40,701 bases of DNA from Bacillota bacterium (GTDB lineage: Bacteria; Bacillota; Clostridia; Lachnospirales; Lachnospiraceae): positions 1 through 40,701 of the forward strand of contig JAEYJO010000060.1 of assembly GCA_023408815.1 (NCBI GenBank), in the 5' to 3' direction. The position numbers and the translations under genes are program-made. Below the pieces are notes generated by a model. That model did not search any database. It worked only from the letters and a program-made list of their open reading frames with translations, and had not been told where the DNA came from. This document shows, piece after piece, positions 1 to 8,432 of the stretch (positions are counted from its first letter, which is position 1; the number at the start of each line of letters is the position of its first letter).

Positions 1-120
1 CCATCCGGCTTCCTTCAGATTCGCAGTCACCCACGACACCCTTGCCATTGGCTATGTCCTTCCCACTACCGGGCGGACTCGGGACTTTCACCCGTTGAAA
101 CGTGCGCCCGCCGGGCGCAC
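1..120 (-). mobile_element. 5' end of a group II intron (continues off the left edge)
   Basis: Read on the minus strand, the element starts at 120 with GTGCGCCCGGCGGGCGCAC, matching the GTGYG start of bacterial group II introns. The motif GGTGAAAGTCCC and, near the edge, GAATCTGAAGGAAG follow; both are familiar from domain I of clostridial introns. Only about 120 nt are present, so domains II-VI and any reverse transcriptase lie outside the window. It sits immediately downstream of the galT terminator in the same orientation, as expected for introns that target terminator stems. The class cannot be fixed from this part. Confidence 0.75.
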
Positions 121-123
121 CTC

Positions 124-158
124 AAAATGCGCCATGAAAGTCACTTTCAAGGCGCATT
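124..158 (-). terminator. Rho-independent terminator of galT
   Basis: Long hairpin with arms AATGCGCC/GGCGCATT (126-133/151-158) and inner arms TGAAAGT/ACTTTCA, followed on the minus strand by TTTT and then GAG before the intron start. It lies about 35 nt after the galT stop. Confidence 0.8.
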
Positions 159-192
159 CTATTTGCTGATATATTCTGCTTATCGATATTTT

Positions 193-1701
193 CTATAATA
201 TACTGATGAATCTGTCAAATGCAAGCCGGCCTTCCGGCGTCCTCTTATAAACTCCGGCATCCTCAAGTACCTGCATAAATACATCGCCTATTTCCTTCTG
301 CAAAATTTCAACTAGTTTTTCCTTCGTATCACGGCTCGCAGCTTCATATTTCGGTAGAAATTCTTCTACCCAATCCGCATGCTTTTGGAGCATTTCATCT
401 ATACGAATATCTTCTTCTGCTAAAATGGCCTTTGCCAAGGCGTCCATTTCATCCTTTAGTCTGGCCGGGAGAACGGCAAGTCCCATTACTTCGATCAGAC
501 CGATGTTCTCCTTTTTAATATGATGGAGCTTGGCGTGGGGGTGATATACGCCCAGAGGATGTTCTTTTGTTGTAATGTTGTTCCGCAGCACCAGATCCAG
601 CTCAAATTTATCCTCGCGCTTCCTTGCGATAGGGGTAATCGTATTGTGAGGTTCTCCCTCGGTATACGCATGGATAAAAGCCTTCTCATCGGTGTAGCCG
701 CGCCATTTATCCAGGATTATGTCCGCAAGTGAGATAAGGCGCCCGCTGTCCTCAGAGGATATACGAATTACGGACATGGGCCAGTTCACTATGCCCGCTT
801 CCACATCTTCGAAGCCATGCACTTGAAAAGTTCTCTCTACGGGAGCCCTCGCCATGGCGAATTCATAATGGCCTCCCTGGAAATGATCATGGCTTAAAAT
901 GGAGCCGCCTACAATAGGCAGGTCGGCATTGGAGCCTACAAAATAATGCGGGAACTGCTTTACAAAATCAAAGAGCTTGCAAAAGGTCGCATGCTCAATC
1001 TTCATCGGCTCATGAACCGAGTTGAATACGATACAATGCTCGTTATAATATACATAAGGGGAATATTGCAGCCCCCATTGTGAGCCGCTTATTTCCACAG
1101 GCATCACTCTGTGGTTCTGCCTTGCGGGATGGTTTAAGTGTCCTGCATAGCCTTCGTTCTCCCTGCAAAGCAGGCACTTCGGATAACCGCTGGGCCTGGC
1201 ATTTCTGGCTGCCGCTATAGCCTTGGGGTCTTTCTCAGGCTTGGATAGGTTGATAGTAATATCCAAATCGCCGTACTTTGTGGATGCAAGCCATTTCTGA
1301 TCCTTCTTAATACGATATCTTCTGATATAATCCGTATCCTGACTGAACTGGTAATAAAAATCTGTCGCCTTTTGGGGACTTATCTCATATAATTCCTTGA
1401 ATCTGCGAATTACTTCGCTGGGACGGGGTACGAGCATTCCCATAATCTTCGTATCGAACAGATCTCTGTATACAATACTATCCTCAGACAAAATACCGGT
1501 TTCATAGGCGTAGTCCGTCATGCCTTTAAGTATACTTTCTAAATCCTCTTCTGCTGCTTCTGCACTGCTGCCGTATTCCTCCGGGCTGTCTAGTCCAAAA
1601 AGCTCAATCAATTTATTGATGGTATATATTTTGTCTTCTTTTTCAATCAGTCCCGTATGAAGGCCATACAGAACCAATTTCTTAATATCTTGCAGTATCA
1701 T
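193..1701 (-). CDS. galT: UDP-glucose--hexose-1-phosphate uridylyltransferase, class II
   Basis: Transfers UMP from UDP-glucose to galactose-1-phosphate in the cytoplasmic Leloir pathway. The 502-residue length fits the Firmicutes class II GalT family (about 490-500 aa), not the roughly 350-aa class I enzymes. Visible family motifs are RPSGYPKCLLCRENEGY (169-185) and SHDHFQGGHYEF (270-281), the latter carrying the histidines expected at the active site. Start ATG at 1701 has GAAGGGG upstream. It follows galK by 15 nt, so the two are co-transcribed, and ends in the hairpin at 124-158. No truncation or odd residue seen. Identification is firm. Confidence 0.95.
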   Translation of the reverse strand: MILQDIKKLVLYGLHTGLIEKEDKIYTINKLIELFGLDSPEEYGSSAEAAEEDLESILKGMTDYAYETGILSEDSIVYRDLFDTKIMGMLVPRPSEVIRRFKELYEISPQKATDFYYQFSQDTDYIRRYRIKKDQKWLASTKYGDLDITINLSKPEKDPKAIAAARNARPSGYPKCLLCRENEGYAGHLNHPARQNHRVMPVEISGSQWGLQYSPYVYYNEHCIVFNSVHEPMKIEHATFCKLFDFVKQFPHYFVGSNADLPIVGGSILSHDHFQGGHYEFAMARAPVERTFQVHGFEDVEAGIVNWPMSVIRISSEDSGRLISLADIILDKWRGYTDEKAFIHAYTEGEPHNTITPIARKREDKFELDLVLRNNITTKEHPLGVYHPHAKLHHIKKENIGLIEVMGLAVLPARLKDEMDALAKAILAEEDIRIDEMLQKHADWVEEFLPKYEAASRDTKEKLVEILQKEIGDVFMQVLEDAGVYKRTPEGRLAFDRFISIL

Positions 1702-1716
1702 CTCATCCGCCCCTTC

Positions 1717-2886
1717 TTAATTGCAAATCTCAGAAGGGCCGTCTCCGATTTCCACTGCATAAAAATCAGCAGCATATCCGATTTTCTCTTTGTATGCAGC
1801 GCCGACCTTTTCTATGAAAGTATCGATAACCTCCGTCTTAACGATGCTCACCGTACAGCCGCCGAAACCGGCACCTGTCATTCGGGAGCCAATGCAACCG
1901 TCTATTTTCCAGGCTTCTTCTGCCAGCGTGTCCAACTCGATGCCGGTCACTTCATAATCATCCCGAAGGGAAACATGCGATTCGTTCATAAGCTTGCCGA
2001 ACAGTTCCACATCGTTGTTCTTCAAGGCCTCTACTGCTTTTATTGTCCTCTGGTTCTCATATACCGCGTGTCTTGCACGCCTTATGCGAACCTCATCCTT
2101 AATCATAGGTTTATAAAGCTCGAACTGTTCTTCGGTCAAATCTCCCAGGCCGTCGATTCCCACCGCAGCTTGAATCTCCGCAAGTGCCGTTTCGCATTCA
2201 TTTCTTCTTTCATTGTATTTAGAATCGCCCAGACCTCTTTTTTTATTGCTGCATGCGATGACGATCTTTGCATTCTCCAGCTTAATAGGCGCATATTCGA
2301 AAGAAAGATCCGCCGTATCCAGGAAAATAGCATGTCCCTTTTTGCCCATGGCAATTGCGAACTGATCCATAATACCGCAGTTAACCCCGTTGAAGTTGTT
2401 CTCGGAATACTGTCCGATCAATGCCAGATCCTGATTGCTCACATCAAAGCCATAAAATTCTCTCAGGATATAACCCGTAAGAACTTCCACCGATGCAGAA
2501 GATGATAATCCTGAGCCGTTAGGTATATTTCCATTTAAGAGCAAATCCATTCCGCAGGGAATCTCATATCCCTTCTTTTCGAAGGCCCACATAACGCCCT
2601 TCGGATAATTGGTCCAGCCGGCTTCCTTCTCCGGCTTCAAATCCTCCATACCGGATTCGATTATTCCCAGCGATTCAAAGTTCATGGAATAGAAGCGGAG
2701 CTTCTTGTCCTCTCTTTTTCTCGCTGCGCCATAAGTACCCATAGTAAGCGCACACGGAAAAACATGTCCTGCGTTGTAATCCGTATGCTCGCCTATCATG
2801 TTAACGCGCCCCGGCGCAAAGTAAACCTTAGCCTGAGCGCTGTTTCCAAACACTTCCTCAAATTTTCTCAGCATCATTTCTTTCAT
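1717..2886 (-). CDS. galK: Galactokinase
   Basis: Phosphorylates alpha-D-galactose with ATP to galactose-1-phosphate, the first committed Leloir step. All three GHMP-kinase motifs are present: GRVNMIGEHTDYNAG (26-40, the galactokinase signature), IPNGSGLSSSASVE (121-134, ATP-binding loop) and MTGAGFGGCTV near the C-terminus. The 389-aa length is normal. It is directly followed by galT (15 nt) and preceded by a 134-nt gap holding a promoter (-10 at 2953-2958) and then the AraC-type gene, which is the obvious candidate regulator. Confident call. Confidence 0.96.
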   Translation of the reverse strand: MKEMMLRKFEEVFGNSAQAKVYFAPGRVNMIGEHTDYNAGHVFPCALTMGTYGAARKREDKKLRFYSMNFESLGIIESGMEDLKPEKEAGWTNYPKGVMWAFEKKGYEIPCGMDLLLNGNIPNGSGLSSSASVEVLTGYILREFYGFDVSNQDLALIGQYSENNFNGVNCGIMDQFAIAMGKKGHAIFLDTADLSFEYAPIKLENAKIVIACSNKKRGLGDSKYNERRNECETALAEIQAAVGIDGLGDLTEEQFELYKPMIKDEVRIRRARHAVYENQRTIKAVEALKNNDVELFGKLMNESHVSLRDDYEVTGIELDTLAEEAWKIDGCIGSRMTGAGFGGCTVSIVKTEVIDTFIEKVGAAYKEKIGYAADFYAVEIGDGPSEICN

Positions 2887-2952
2887 AGTCTCACTTATAC
2901 CCGTCTCTTTCTATTAAAATCATAGTTTCTCACAGCTATCTCTCTACTTAGA

Positions 2953-2958
2953 ATTATA
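2953..2958 (-). promoter_or_regulatory. Probable -10 box of the galKT promoter
   Basis: TATAAT on the minus strand, about 67 nt upstream of the galK ATG. No good -35 lies 17 nt upstream (ATGGAA only), which fits a promoter needing an activator such as the adjacent AraC-type protein. The activator link is inference. Confidence 0.5.
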
Positions 2959-3019
2959 ATAAACCGACGTATAAATTCCATGATACTTTGTTGCAATTAC
3001 CAGTCAAAATGTTAACTGT

Positions 3020-3922
3020 TTAATTTCTAATCTGATTGATTTGATCGATAAATTTCTCCACTTGCTCCAGATGTTCTTTGTTTCTTCTTGTTTCCCCTTT
3101 CGCTATATCCTTCCGGTAAGCGGAGGGAGACATTTCCTTCATCTGTCTAAATGCTTTCGTAAATACAATAGGATCCTGATAGCCGCAGGAAAGAGCAACG
3201 CTTTCCACAGAAAGAGTCGTAAGCTGCAGAAGCTCCGTCGCTTTGGCGATGCGGAAAGTTGTCAGAAACCGCTGCGGCGACATTCCCAGCGAATTTTGAA
3301 AAAGCGTATATAAATAACTCCTATTGATACATACATAATCCGCCACATCCGTCACCTTTATGGGGTTGCAATAATTTCCCTGAATGAATTCTACCGCTTT
3401 TCGCACATAAATATTTGCTCTGTCGCTTTCATTTCTTTCTGTAACCGGCACGCCCTCGGCTATGATAGAGAGAAAAATTCCGAGCTGTCCATTTCTTCGA
3501 AGGTCATTAGCGATCCCAAAGGTGTTATGCTCCATCATATCCCTTACGATTTGATACAATTCATCGGAACGCTCCGATTTAAACACCGGATGAGTCAGGG
3601 ATAAACCGACGGACTTCACGTATTCCTCTGCATTGGTTCCGCTGAATCCGACCCATACATAGGTCCATGGATTTTCTTCATCCGACTGATAAAAAGAAAG
3701 TTCCTCCGGAGTAATCAGGAAGCCGTACCCCGCCTCCAGCGGATAAACCGTTTCTCCGATAGAGAGCTTGCCCTTACCGCTCAAAACATAATGGATCAAA
3801 TAATGGGGCTTTAGAGCCGGTCCAAAGCTATGAAGCGGCTCCGTCTTCGAACAGCCGCAGCAATTCACATACAAGCTCCCCGTCTTCTCTCCCGCAAATT
3901 CCAACTTATAAGCCTTTTCCAT
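3020..3922 (-). CDS. AraC-family transcriptional regulator with cupin sensor
   Basis: A 300-aa one-component regulator. The N-terminal half (about 30-160) reads as an AraC-type cupin sugar-binding fold. The C-terminal half (about 185-285) holds the paired helix-turn-helix, including YLYTLFQNSLGMSPQRFL and the second-helix signature AxSCGYQDPIVFTKAFRQ. Start ATG at 3922 is preceded by GAGGAG at good spacing. It lies between an SDR-family gene (34 nt upstream) and galK (134 nt downstream), all in one direction, so control of galKT in response to galactose or a related sugar is the simplest reading. The ligand is unknown. Confidence 0.88.
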   Translation of the reverse strand: MEKAYKLEFAGEKTGSLYVNCCGCSKTEPLHSFGPALKPHYLIHYVLSGKGKLSIGETVYPLEAGYGFLITPEELSFYQSDEENPWTYVWVGFSGTNAEEYVKSVGLSLTHPVFKSERSDELYQIVRDMMEHNTFGIANDLRRNGQLGIFLSIIAEGVPVTERNESDRANIYVRKAVEFIQGNYCNPIKVTDVADYVCINRSYLYTLFQNSLGMSPQRFLTTFRIAKATELLQLTTLSVESVALSCGYQDPIVFTKAFRQMKEMSPSAYRKDIAKGETRRNKEHLEQVEKFIDQINQIRN

Positions 3923-3956
3923 CTTTCCAAGCTCCTCACTCCATTACAGCTTTACG

Positions 3957-4988
3957 CTATTTCTTCAGTACACTCTTCACTTTCTCAGCCGCTTCCGTGA
4001 TTGCATCCACCACCGCATCACTCCACGCATCGAATTCAGGGTCCTCCCTCTGGTATTCCGGATGCGATAAAATATATTCTACCGTCTGCCTGATTCCCTG
4101 ATCGTATCTCACCTTTGCGGTGAAGCCCGGAACCAGACGTTTCAGCTTCTGATTATCGAATACCACCGTATTCGCTTTATCTCCAATAAGTCCGCCCTTG
4201 AAATCGTATGCATCGCTGCTCGCATCCAGAAATTCCGATGATACATGTATAGCAATGAGCGGCACGCCCAAAGCCCTGGCAATGGCTTCATACACCTGAT
4301 TCCAGGTGAGACTTTCATCGCTTGTAATCTGCACCGCTTCACCGATAGCGTGGATATTATTCATAAGTCCTATAAAGCCTCTGGCAAAATCGCTGTTATG
4401 AGTCATAGTCCAAAGAGAGGTACCATCTCCGTGAATGATGACAGGTTTTCCTTCCATCATCCTCTTGATGACCTGATAGCTGCCCTTATTCCCATGCGCA
4501 CCAACCGGAACGGAACGTTCATCATATGTATGGCTGGGCCTTACGATTGTAATTGGAAAGCCTTCCTCCCTATACAGCTTCATAAGGTATTCTTCCCCTT
4601 CTATTTTGTTTCTGGAATACTCCCAATACGGATTGGAAAGAGGTGTTCCCTCCGTTATGCGGTAATCAGACAAGGGCTTCTGATAAGCCGATGCCGAACT
4701 GATGTAGATGAACTGGGAGCATCTTCCTTTGAACAGCCTATAGTCTCTTTCCAGCTGCCTCTTTTCAAACGCGATGAAATCTGCTACCACATCGAATTTC
4801 ATATCTCCAAGCAGTTCTTCTACCCTTTCCTCATCCGCGATATCCGCAATGATGGAATGCACCCCTTCCGGCAGCACACCGCCCCGGTTTCCTCTGTTTA
4901 TCAAATACAGCTCATGTCCTTCCTCCAGTAACTGCCTCGAGATAGCCGCACTGATCGTGCCGGTCCCTCCTATAAATAATGCTCGCAT
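3957..4988 (-). CDS. NAD-dependent epimerase/dehydratase-like SDR protein
   Basis: Extended short-chain dehydrogenase fold. The N-terminal Rossmann motif is GGTGTIS (7-13) and the catalytic YxxxK appears as Y124-SRN-K128 with the preceding ISSASAY (96-102). At 343 aa it matches extended SDRs, but the nucleotide-binding loop and active-site surroundings differ from canonical GalE (which begins with GGAGYIGSH and uses YGxSK). It resembles the atypical, CSP41-like NAD-epimerase group. It heads the gal gene string, with a strong AAAGGAGG ribosome site and a large inverted repeat in its leader (5009-5056). It could be the 4-epimerase of this locus or act on another sugar; the sequence does not decide. 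Confidence 0.8.
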   Translation of the reverse strand: MRALFIGGTGTISAAISRQLLEEGHELYLINRGNRGGVLPEGVHSIIADIADEERVEELLGDMKFDVVADFIAFEKRQLERDYRLFKGRCSQFIYISSASAYQKPLSDYRITEGTPLSNPYWEYSRNKIEGEEYLMKLYREEGFPITIVRPSHTYDERSVPVGAHGNKGSYQVIKRMMEGKPVIIHGDGTSLWTMTHNSDFARGFIGLMNNIHAIGEAVQITSDESLTWNQVYEAIARALGVPLIAIHVSSEFLDASSDAYDFKGGLIGDKANTVVFDNQKLKRLVPGFTAKVRYDQGIRQTVEYILSHPEYQREDPEFDAWSDAVVDAITEAAEKVKSVLKK

Positions 4989-5008
4989 TTATTGTCCTCC
5001 TTTATAAT

Positions 5009-5056
5009 AAGGCCTCCGGTTCTCCAGCCTTCGCTAGTCTCAAAACCGGACGCCTT
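5009..5056. repeat. 13-bp inverted repeat in the leader of the SDR gene
   Basis: Arms AAGGCCTCCGGTT (5009-5021) and AACCGGACGCCTT (5044-5056), 12 of 13 bp complementary with a 22-nt loop. In the minus-strand transcript it lies after the response regulator gene and ends just before the ribosome site of the SDR gene. There is no long U-run, so it may be a weak terminator, an attenuator or an operator. Confidence 0.6.
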
Positions 5057-5096
5057 ACTTCTTTCCATAATTTTAAAAACATTCATATATCTATCA

Positions 5097-5573
5097 TCAT
5101 TCATATGTTTTAAAAAACATATCCAGTTTGCTCAGCAAAGCGTTTTTCGCAATAGGTTTTACAATATAATCCACCGGGCGGTAGGAAAGGCATTCCTTGA
5201 TAGTATCCTCATCCGTAACTCCCGTCAGGAAAATGACCGGAATATTCTTCGTCCTATCCTGTTCCCTCATATACCGGAAGACCTCAGTCCCATTGCACTT
5301 CGGCATCAGATAATCCAGAAGCACCACATCCGGGACATAATCTGCCAAAAGCTCTATCGCCGCCTCGCCGGAATTGACCACAGACACATTGTATTTATCC
5401 TGCAAGTAAAAACGAAAAATTTTAAGCATTTCCAAATCATCGTCAACAATTAGTATATTCTCTCGTCCTAATCGTTCCTCCGCAACTTCGCAAAAGACAT
5501 ATTCCTTCTCTCTCATGTACCTCGCCGCCTTATCGATTTCTTTTGTATTACATGCAGTCGCATGCATAAACAC
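5097..5573 (-). CDS. Stand-alone response regulator receiver protein
   Basis: CheY-like receiver domain (about 39-155) with the acidic cluster D44-D45-D46, phosphoacceptor D87 in LLDYLMP, T117 in FLTG and K139 in VKPI. There is no output domain, so it acts by protein contact or as a phosphorelay intermediate. About 38 residues precede the receiver and resemble no known domain. The start is uncertain: GTG at 5573, ATG at 5567 and ATG at 5516 are all possible, and none has a strong ribosome site. No histidine kinase gene is adjacent. Confidence 0.8.
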   Translation of the reverse strand: MFMHATACNTKEIDKAARYMREKEYVFCEVAEERLGRENILIVDDDLEMLKIFRFYLQDKYNVSVVNSGEAAIELLADYVPDVVLLDYLMPKCNGTEVFRYMREQDRTKNIPVIFLTGVTDEDTIKECLSYRPVDYIVKPIAKNALLSKLDMFFKTYE

Positions 5574-5921
5574 AAAAACATATATTTTTACTATTGTCTT
5601 TACGATTTTATTATATCATCATTCTTATGGATAAGCTATAGCTTTGTATGGCCTTTTCTATATTTTAGATATCAGATGCTTTTCTTTCTATTTCATAAAA
5701 AATGTAATATTGTGTAGGATTTCAGTGCGAACAAGTTTCCAAATCCATCTGCCTAAATAGTATATTATTAGGCTAACTCATATTTGACTCCAAAATCACT
5801 ACAATGGCGGTACAACACAATAAATGTTGTTTCATCATACCCCTATAGAAAAGGCGGCGCATGGATATTCCTGATGCGTCGCCTTTTCAGCGTAGACGGA
5901 AAAGAAAAGGCAAGATGAATG
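5574..5921. other. Intergenic region with copy A of an 18-nt repeat
   Basis: No gene is seen. A minus-strand TATAAT lies upstream of the response regulator gene (near 5615). ACAACA/TGTTGT arms occur around 5812-5830. The 18-nt sequence TTGTTTCATCATACCCCT occupies 5827-5844 and recurs exactly at 13486-13503. A strong hairpin follows it (separate entry). Confidence 0.6.
5849..5887. terminator. Strong bidirectional hairpin terminator
   Basis: Arms AAAAGGCGGCGCAT (5849-5862) and ATGCGTCGCCTTTT (5874-5887) pair over 14 bp with one G-U and an 11-nt loop. T-runs exist on both strands. On the minus strand it lies 34 nt past the MFS gene stop and would terminate that operon. Confidence 0.8.
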
Positions 5922-7295
5922 TCAGTATTTATCTTCCGCTTGCAAAGCGCCTTCCTTTACTCTTTTATAATAAGCTTTTGTTCCAGACCGCAAAGGTATC
6001 ATGGGAAAAATCAACAATAACGCGGCCCATAGATAAATGCTTTCTGTTGGAATATTTTCTGTAATTCCATATTCATTAACAATACTTCCAGCTCCATTTT
6101 TAATAATAATATTTCCGATTACCGTACCAATGATCATTGGAATCAAGGTGAAAAACAATACGCGTATTCCCTCAAATTGACCACGGCTTTCCTGCGGATA
6201 AAGCTGCTTTACCCACATCGTCATACTTTGCACTACAAGTATGTAGCCTGCACCGGCCAGGAAAATTGCAAAAAACAAAAGAAGATTTTGCGGGCTGAAT
6301 AATTTTTGTGTATCAACATTTTCAGGACGAATAAACAATGCCAAAATCCAAAGTCCAACCATATTAATGATAATGGCTGCAAACGTAATAATCGGCGTCT
6401 TATCACGGTTAATCAGTCCAATACATGGAATGACTAATAAAGATGCCAGCAAAAGGCCGATGCCCTGAATAAGTCCCATGCTGTCCGCTCCAAAACCCAT
6501 GCGATAGATCATCCAATTGCCCATATGTACAAAATAAATGTTAAAGGAAATAAAAAACAGTGCTGTAGTAACGCATACCAGAAGAAGTTCTTTTTGTATC
6601 AGCAATCCCTTAGAACGAAAAACTGCAGTAAACTGCTGCCATAAGGTACCGCTTCTGTGCGGTAAAAGAGTTGGGCTGTCTTTCAAGAATAGCAAGGATA
6701 AAATACCCGCAGTAATTACAAAAATGCCCATACACCAAAATAGACGGTTGTAGTTATCATCACTGCCAATAAGTAACCCACCCGCTACCGTACCAATAAT
6801 AGTACCGATTACAGGTAAAAAGGCAAGTACCGCTCCTACTTGCCCACGATTTTGGTTTGTAGTCAGATCATTGCTCCACGCGCTGAACCCAGAATCGTTG
6901 CCCATTGAACCGAAAAAACTCATAATATTATCGATCAAAATTACTAAAAAGGCAATCCATATTGATGATTTCGCACCCATAGCAACGGCCCCTGTATTTA
7001 AAAATTCTGTAAAACCAAATACAATCGTAAAAATTCCCCAGGCAATGTAGCCAAATGATATAAATTTACGCCGGGAGCCGATACGGTCGGACAAAGTACC
7101 AAATAAAAAGGTGCTAAAGGTAGTAACCAGAGCACTGGTAATGACCATTAGGGTAACTATAGTAGAATCCTTGGCAATCTTGGCGTATACAAAGGTATTA
7201 AACCATTGGTTTTCAATATTCCAGCATAGCTGTCCGGCAAGCCCCAGCCCCCAAAGAAAGAGCCAAAAATGTGTAGAATTTGTTTTTGTTTTCAT
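5922..7295 (-). CDS. Major facilitator superfamily transporter
   Basis: A 457-aa polytopic membrane protein with about 12 predicted hydrophobic segments. The MFS loop 2-3 signature appears as FGTLSDRIGSRRKF near residues 63-76, and the N-terminus begins MKTKTNSTHFW without a signal peptide. Long charged cytoplasmic loop in the middle (around 205-235). It follows the toroid-fold protein by 56 nt in the same direction, so the two probably form one operon. The substrate cannot be told from sequence. The neighbour does not settle it, because that protein's role is also unknown. Confidence 0.85.
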   Translation of the reverse strand: MKTKTNSTHFWLFLWGLGLAGQLCWNIENQWFNTFVYAKIAKDSTIVTLMVITSALVTTFSTFLFGTLSDRIGSRRKFISFGYIAWGIFTIVFGFTEFLNTGAVAMGAKSSIWIAFLVILIDNIMSFFGSMGNDSGFSAWSNDLTTNQNRGQVGAVLAFLPVIGTIIGTVAGGLLIGSDDNYNRLFWCMGIFVITAGILSLLFLKDSPTLLPHRSGTLWQQFTAVFRSKGLLIQKELLLVCVTTALFFISFNIYFVHMGNWMIYRMGFGADSMGLIQGIGLLLASLLVIPCIGLINRDKTPIITFAAIIINMVGLWILALFIRPENVDTQKLFSPQNLLLFFAIFLAGAGYILVVQSMTMWVKQLYPQESRGQFEGIRVLFFTLIPMIIGTVIGNIIIKNGAGSIVNEYGITENIPTESIYLWAALLLIFPMIPLRSGTKAYYKRVKEGALQAEDKY

Positions 7296-7351
7296 CCATA
7301 AACGCCTTTCATTTTTACAATACTTGTACAGTTTATTGATCCAGGAAAGAC

Positions 7352-8305
7352 TTATACTTTTCCTGTCTCAGAAACCTTAACCAGTGCTTCTTCGCTTAAT
7401 CCCTGTAAAAACCCCAGGTTCATTATGATCAGATGAGCTTTCCACCAATTTTCTGCAATGTGCCATTGCTCCAAATATTCTTCCCATTGCCAGTTGATTG
7501 ACCATGTTCCATCTGGGCTCTGCGTATTCTTTATGAAATTACATTCATAATCCGCCAACTCTCCGAAGCTATGATATAGAAAACTCTCCTTACCCATGAA
7601 AAAATGAGATGGCTTACATACATAAGAGTCACTCCATGTATCTCTATCCCATGTCAGAATTTTATTTACCTTCTGCTGTAAAATCTTCTCAACTTCATCG
7701 ATTGACAGTTCATCGGCAAGACCCGCCTTGCGACAATACTGTGTCATCCTCACATAACAGGCAAGTATGTGCATCTCATTGCACTGATCCGCTTCTTTCA
7801 GATAAGCAATCGCTTCCTTAACAATATTATAACATTTTTTATAAATTTCGCTATCCTTACCGGCCGAGTTCAAAGCAAAGCCTGCTAATGCAGCGGTTGG
7901 ATTATAGGTAATCACATCATAGGATTGATTGTCATACATCCACCAGGACGCATGGGGATAATCATTATTTGATGGCACTGTATTAAGCCAGCATTTTCCA
8001 TTGAAATCCTTACCGCTTTCCAGATACCTAAGGATTCCCCGAATGATAGGGTGATTCTCTTCCAGGCATATCTCATGCAGTATTTCTGTCGCCGCCCAGG
8101 TTTGTATCGGTGAAGAAAACGGGTTAAAGGAATCTGCCTCCAAAGCATGTCCGAATCCGCCGTCATCATTTTGATATTCGGTAAGAGCCGACAATACGGC
8201 TTCCCGGCTGCCATTTTCAAATAAATACCGAAATCTTGCCCGGTCTATTGGCCTGGCATTATAACAAATCCATTTTCTCGCTTTATTAAAAATACTGTTA
8301 TCCAT
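7352..8305 (-). CDS. Alpha/alpha-toroid (squalene-cyclase/prenyltransferase-like) protein
   Basis: A 317-aa soluble protein whose sequence shows the repeated QW-like elements of terpenoid-cyclase/prenyltransferase toroids: NDDGGFGHALEADS (47-60), GKCWLNTVP (about 103-111) and SPDGTWSINW near 263-272. It is shorter than true squalene-hopene cyclases (over 600 aa), and I do not see the DXDD catalytic motif. A single-toroid enzyme or binding protein is therefore more likely. Ribosome site AAAGGAG lies upstream of ATG 8305. It is upstream of, and probably co-transcribed with, the MFS gene. Function unknown. Confidence 0.6.
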   Translation of the reverse strand: MDNSIFNKARKWICYNARPIDRARFRYLFENGSREAVLSALTEYQNDDGGFGHALEADSFNPFSSPIQTWAATEILHEICLEENHPIIRGILRYLESGKDFNGKCWLNTVPSNNDYPHASWWMYDNQSYDVITYNPTAALAGFALNSAGKDSEIYKKCYNIVKEAIAYLKEADQCNEMHILACYVRMTQYCRKAGLADELSIDEVEKILQQKVNKILTWDRDTWSDSYVCKPSHFFMGKESFLYHSFGELADYECNFIKNTQSPDGTWSINWQWEEYLEQWHIAENWWKAHLIIMNLGFLQGLSEEALVKVSETGKV

Positions 8306-8432
8306 ACTATACTTTTATCTCCTTTATATTTTATTTACGCATAAAATATACCAATATCAAATAAATGTATTGGATAAATCCGACATGATTTTTTGTGCAA
8401 TCTATGCCGATAAGCTTTCGAAACCAACACTC

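Noticed and set aside
1657..2505. 282-codon plus-strand open frame opposite galK and galT
   Set aside because: It is antisense to two well-supported genes and resembles no protein family.
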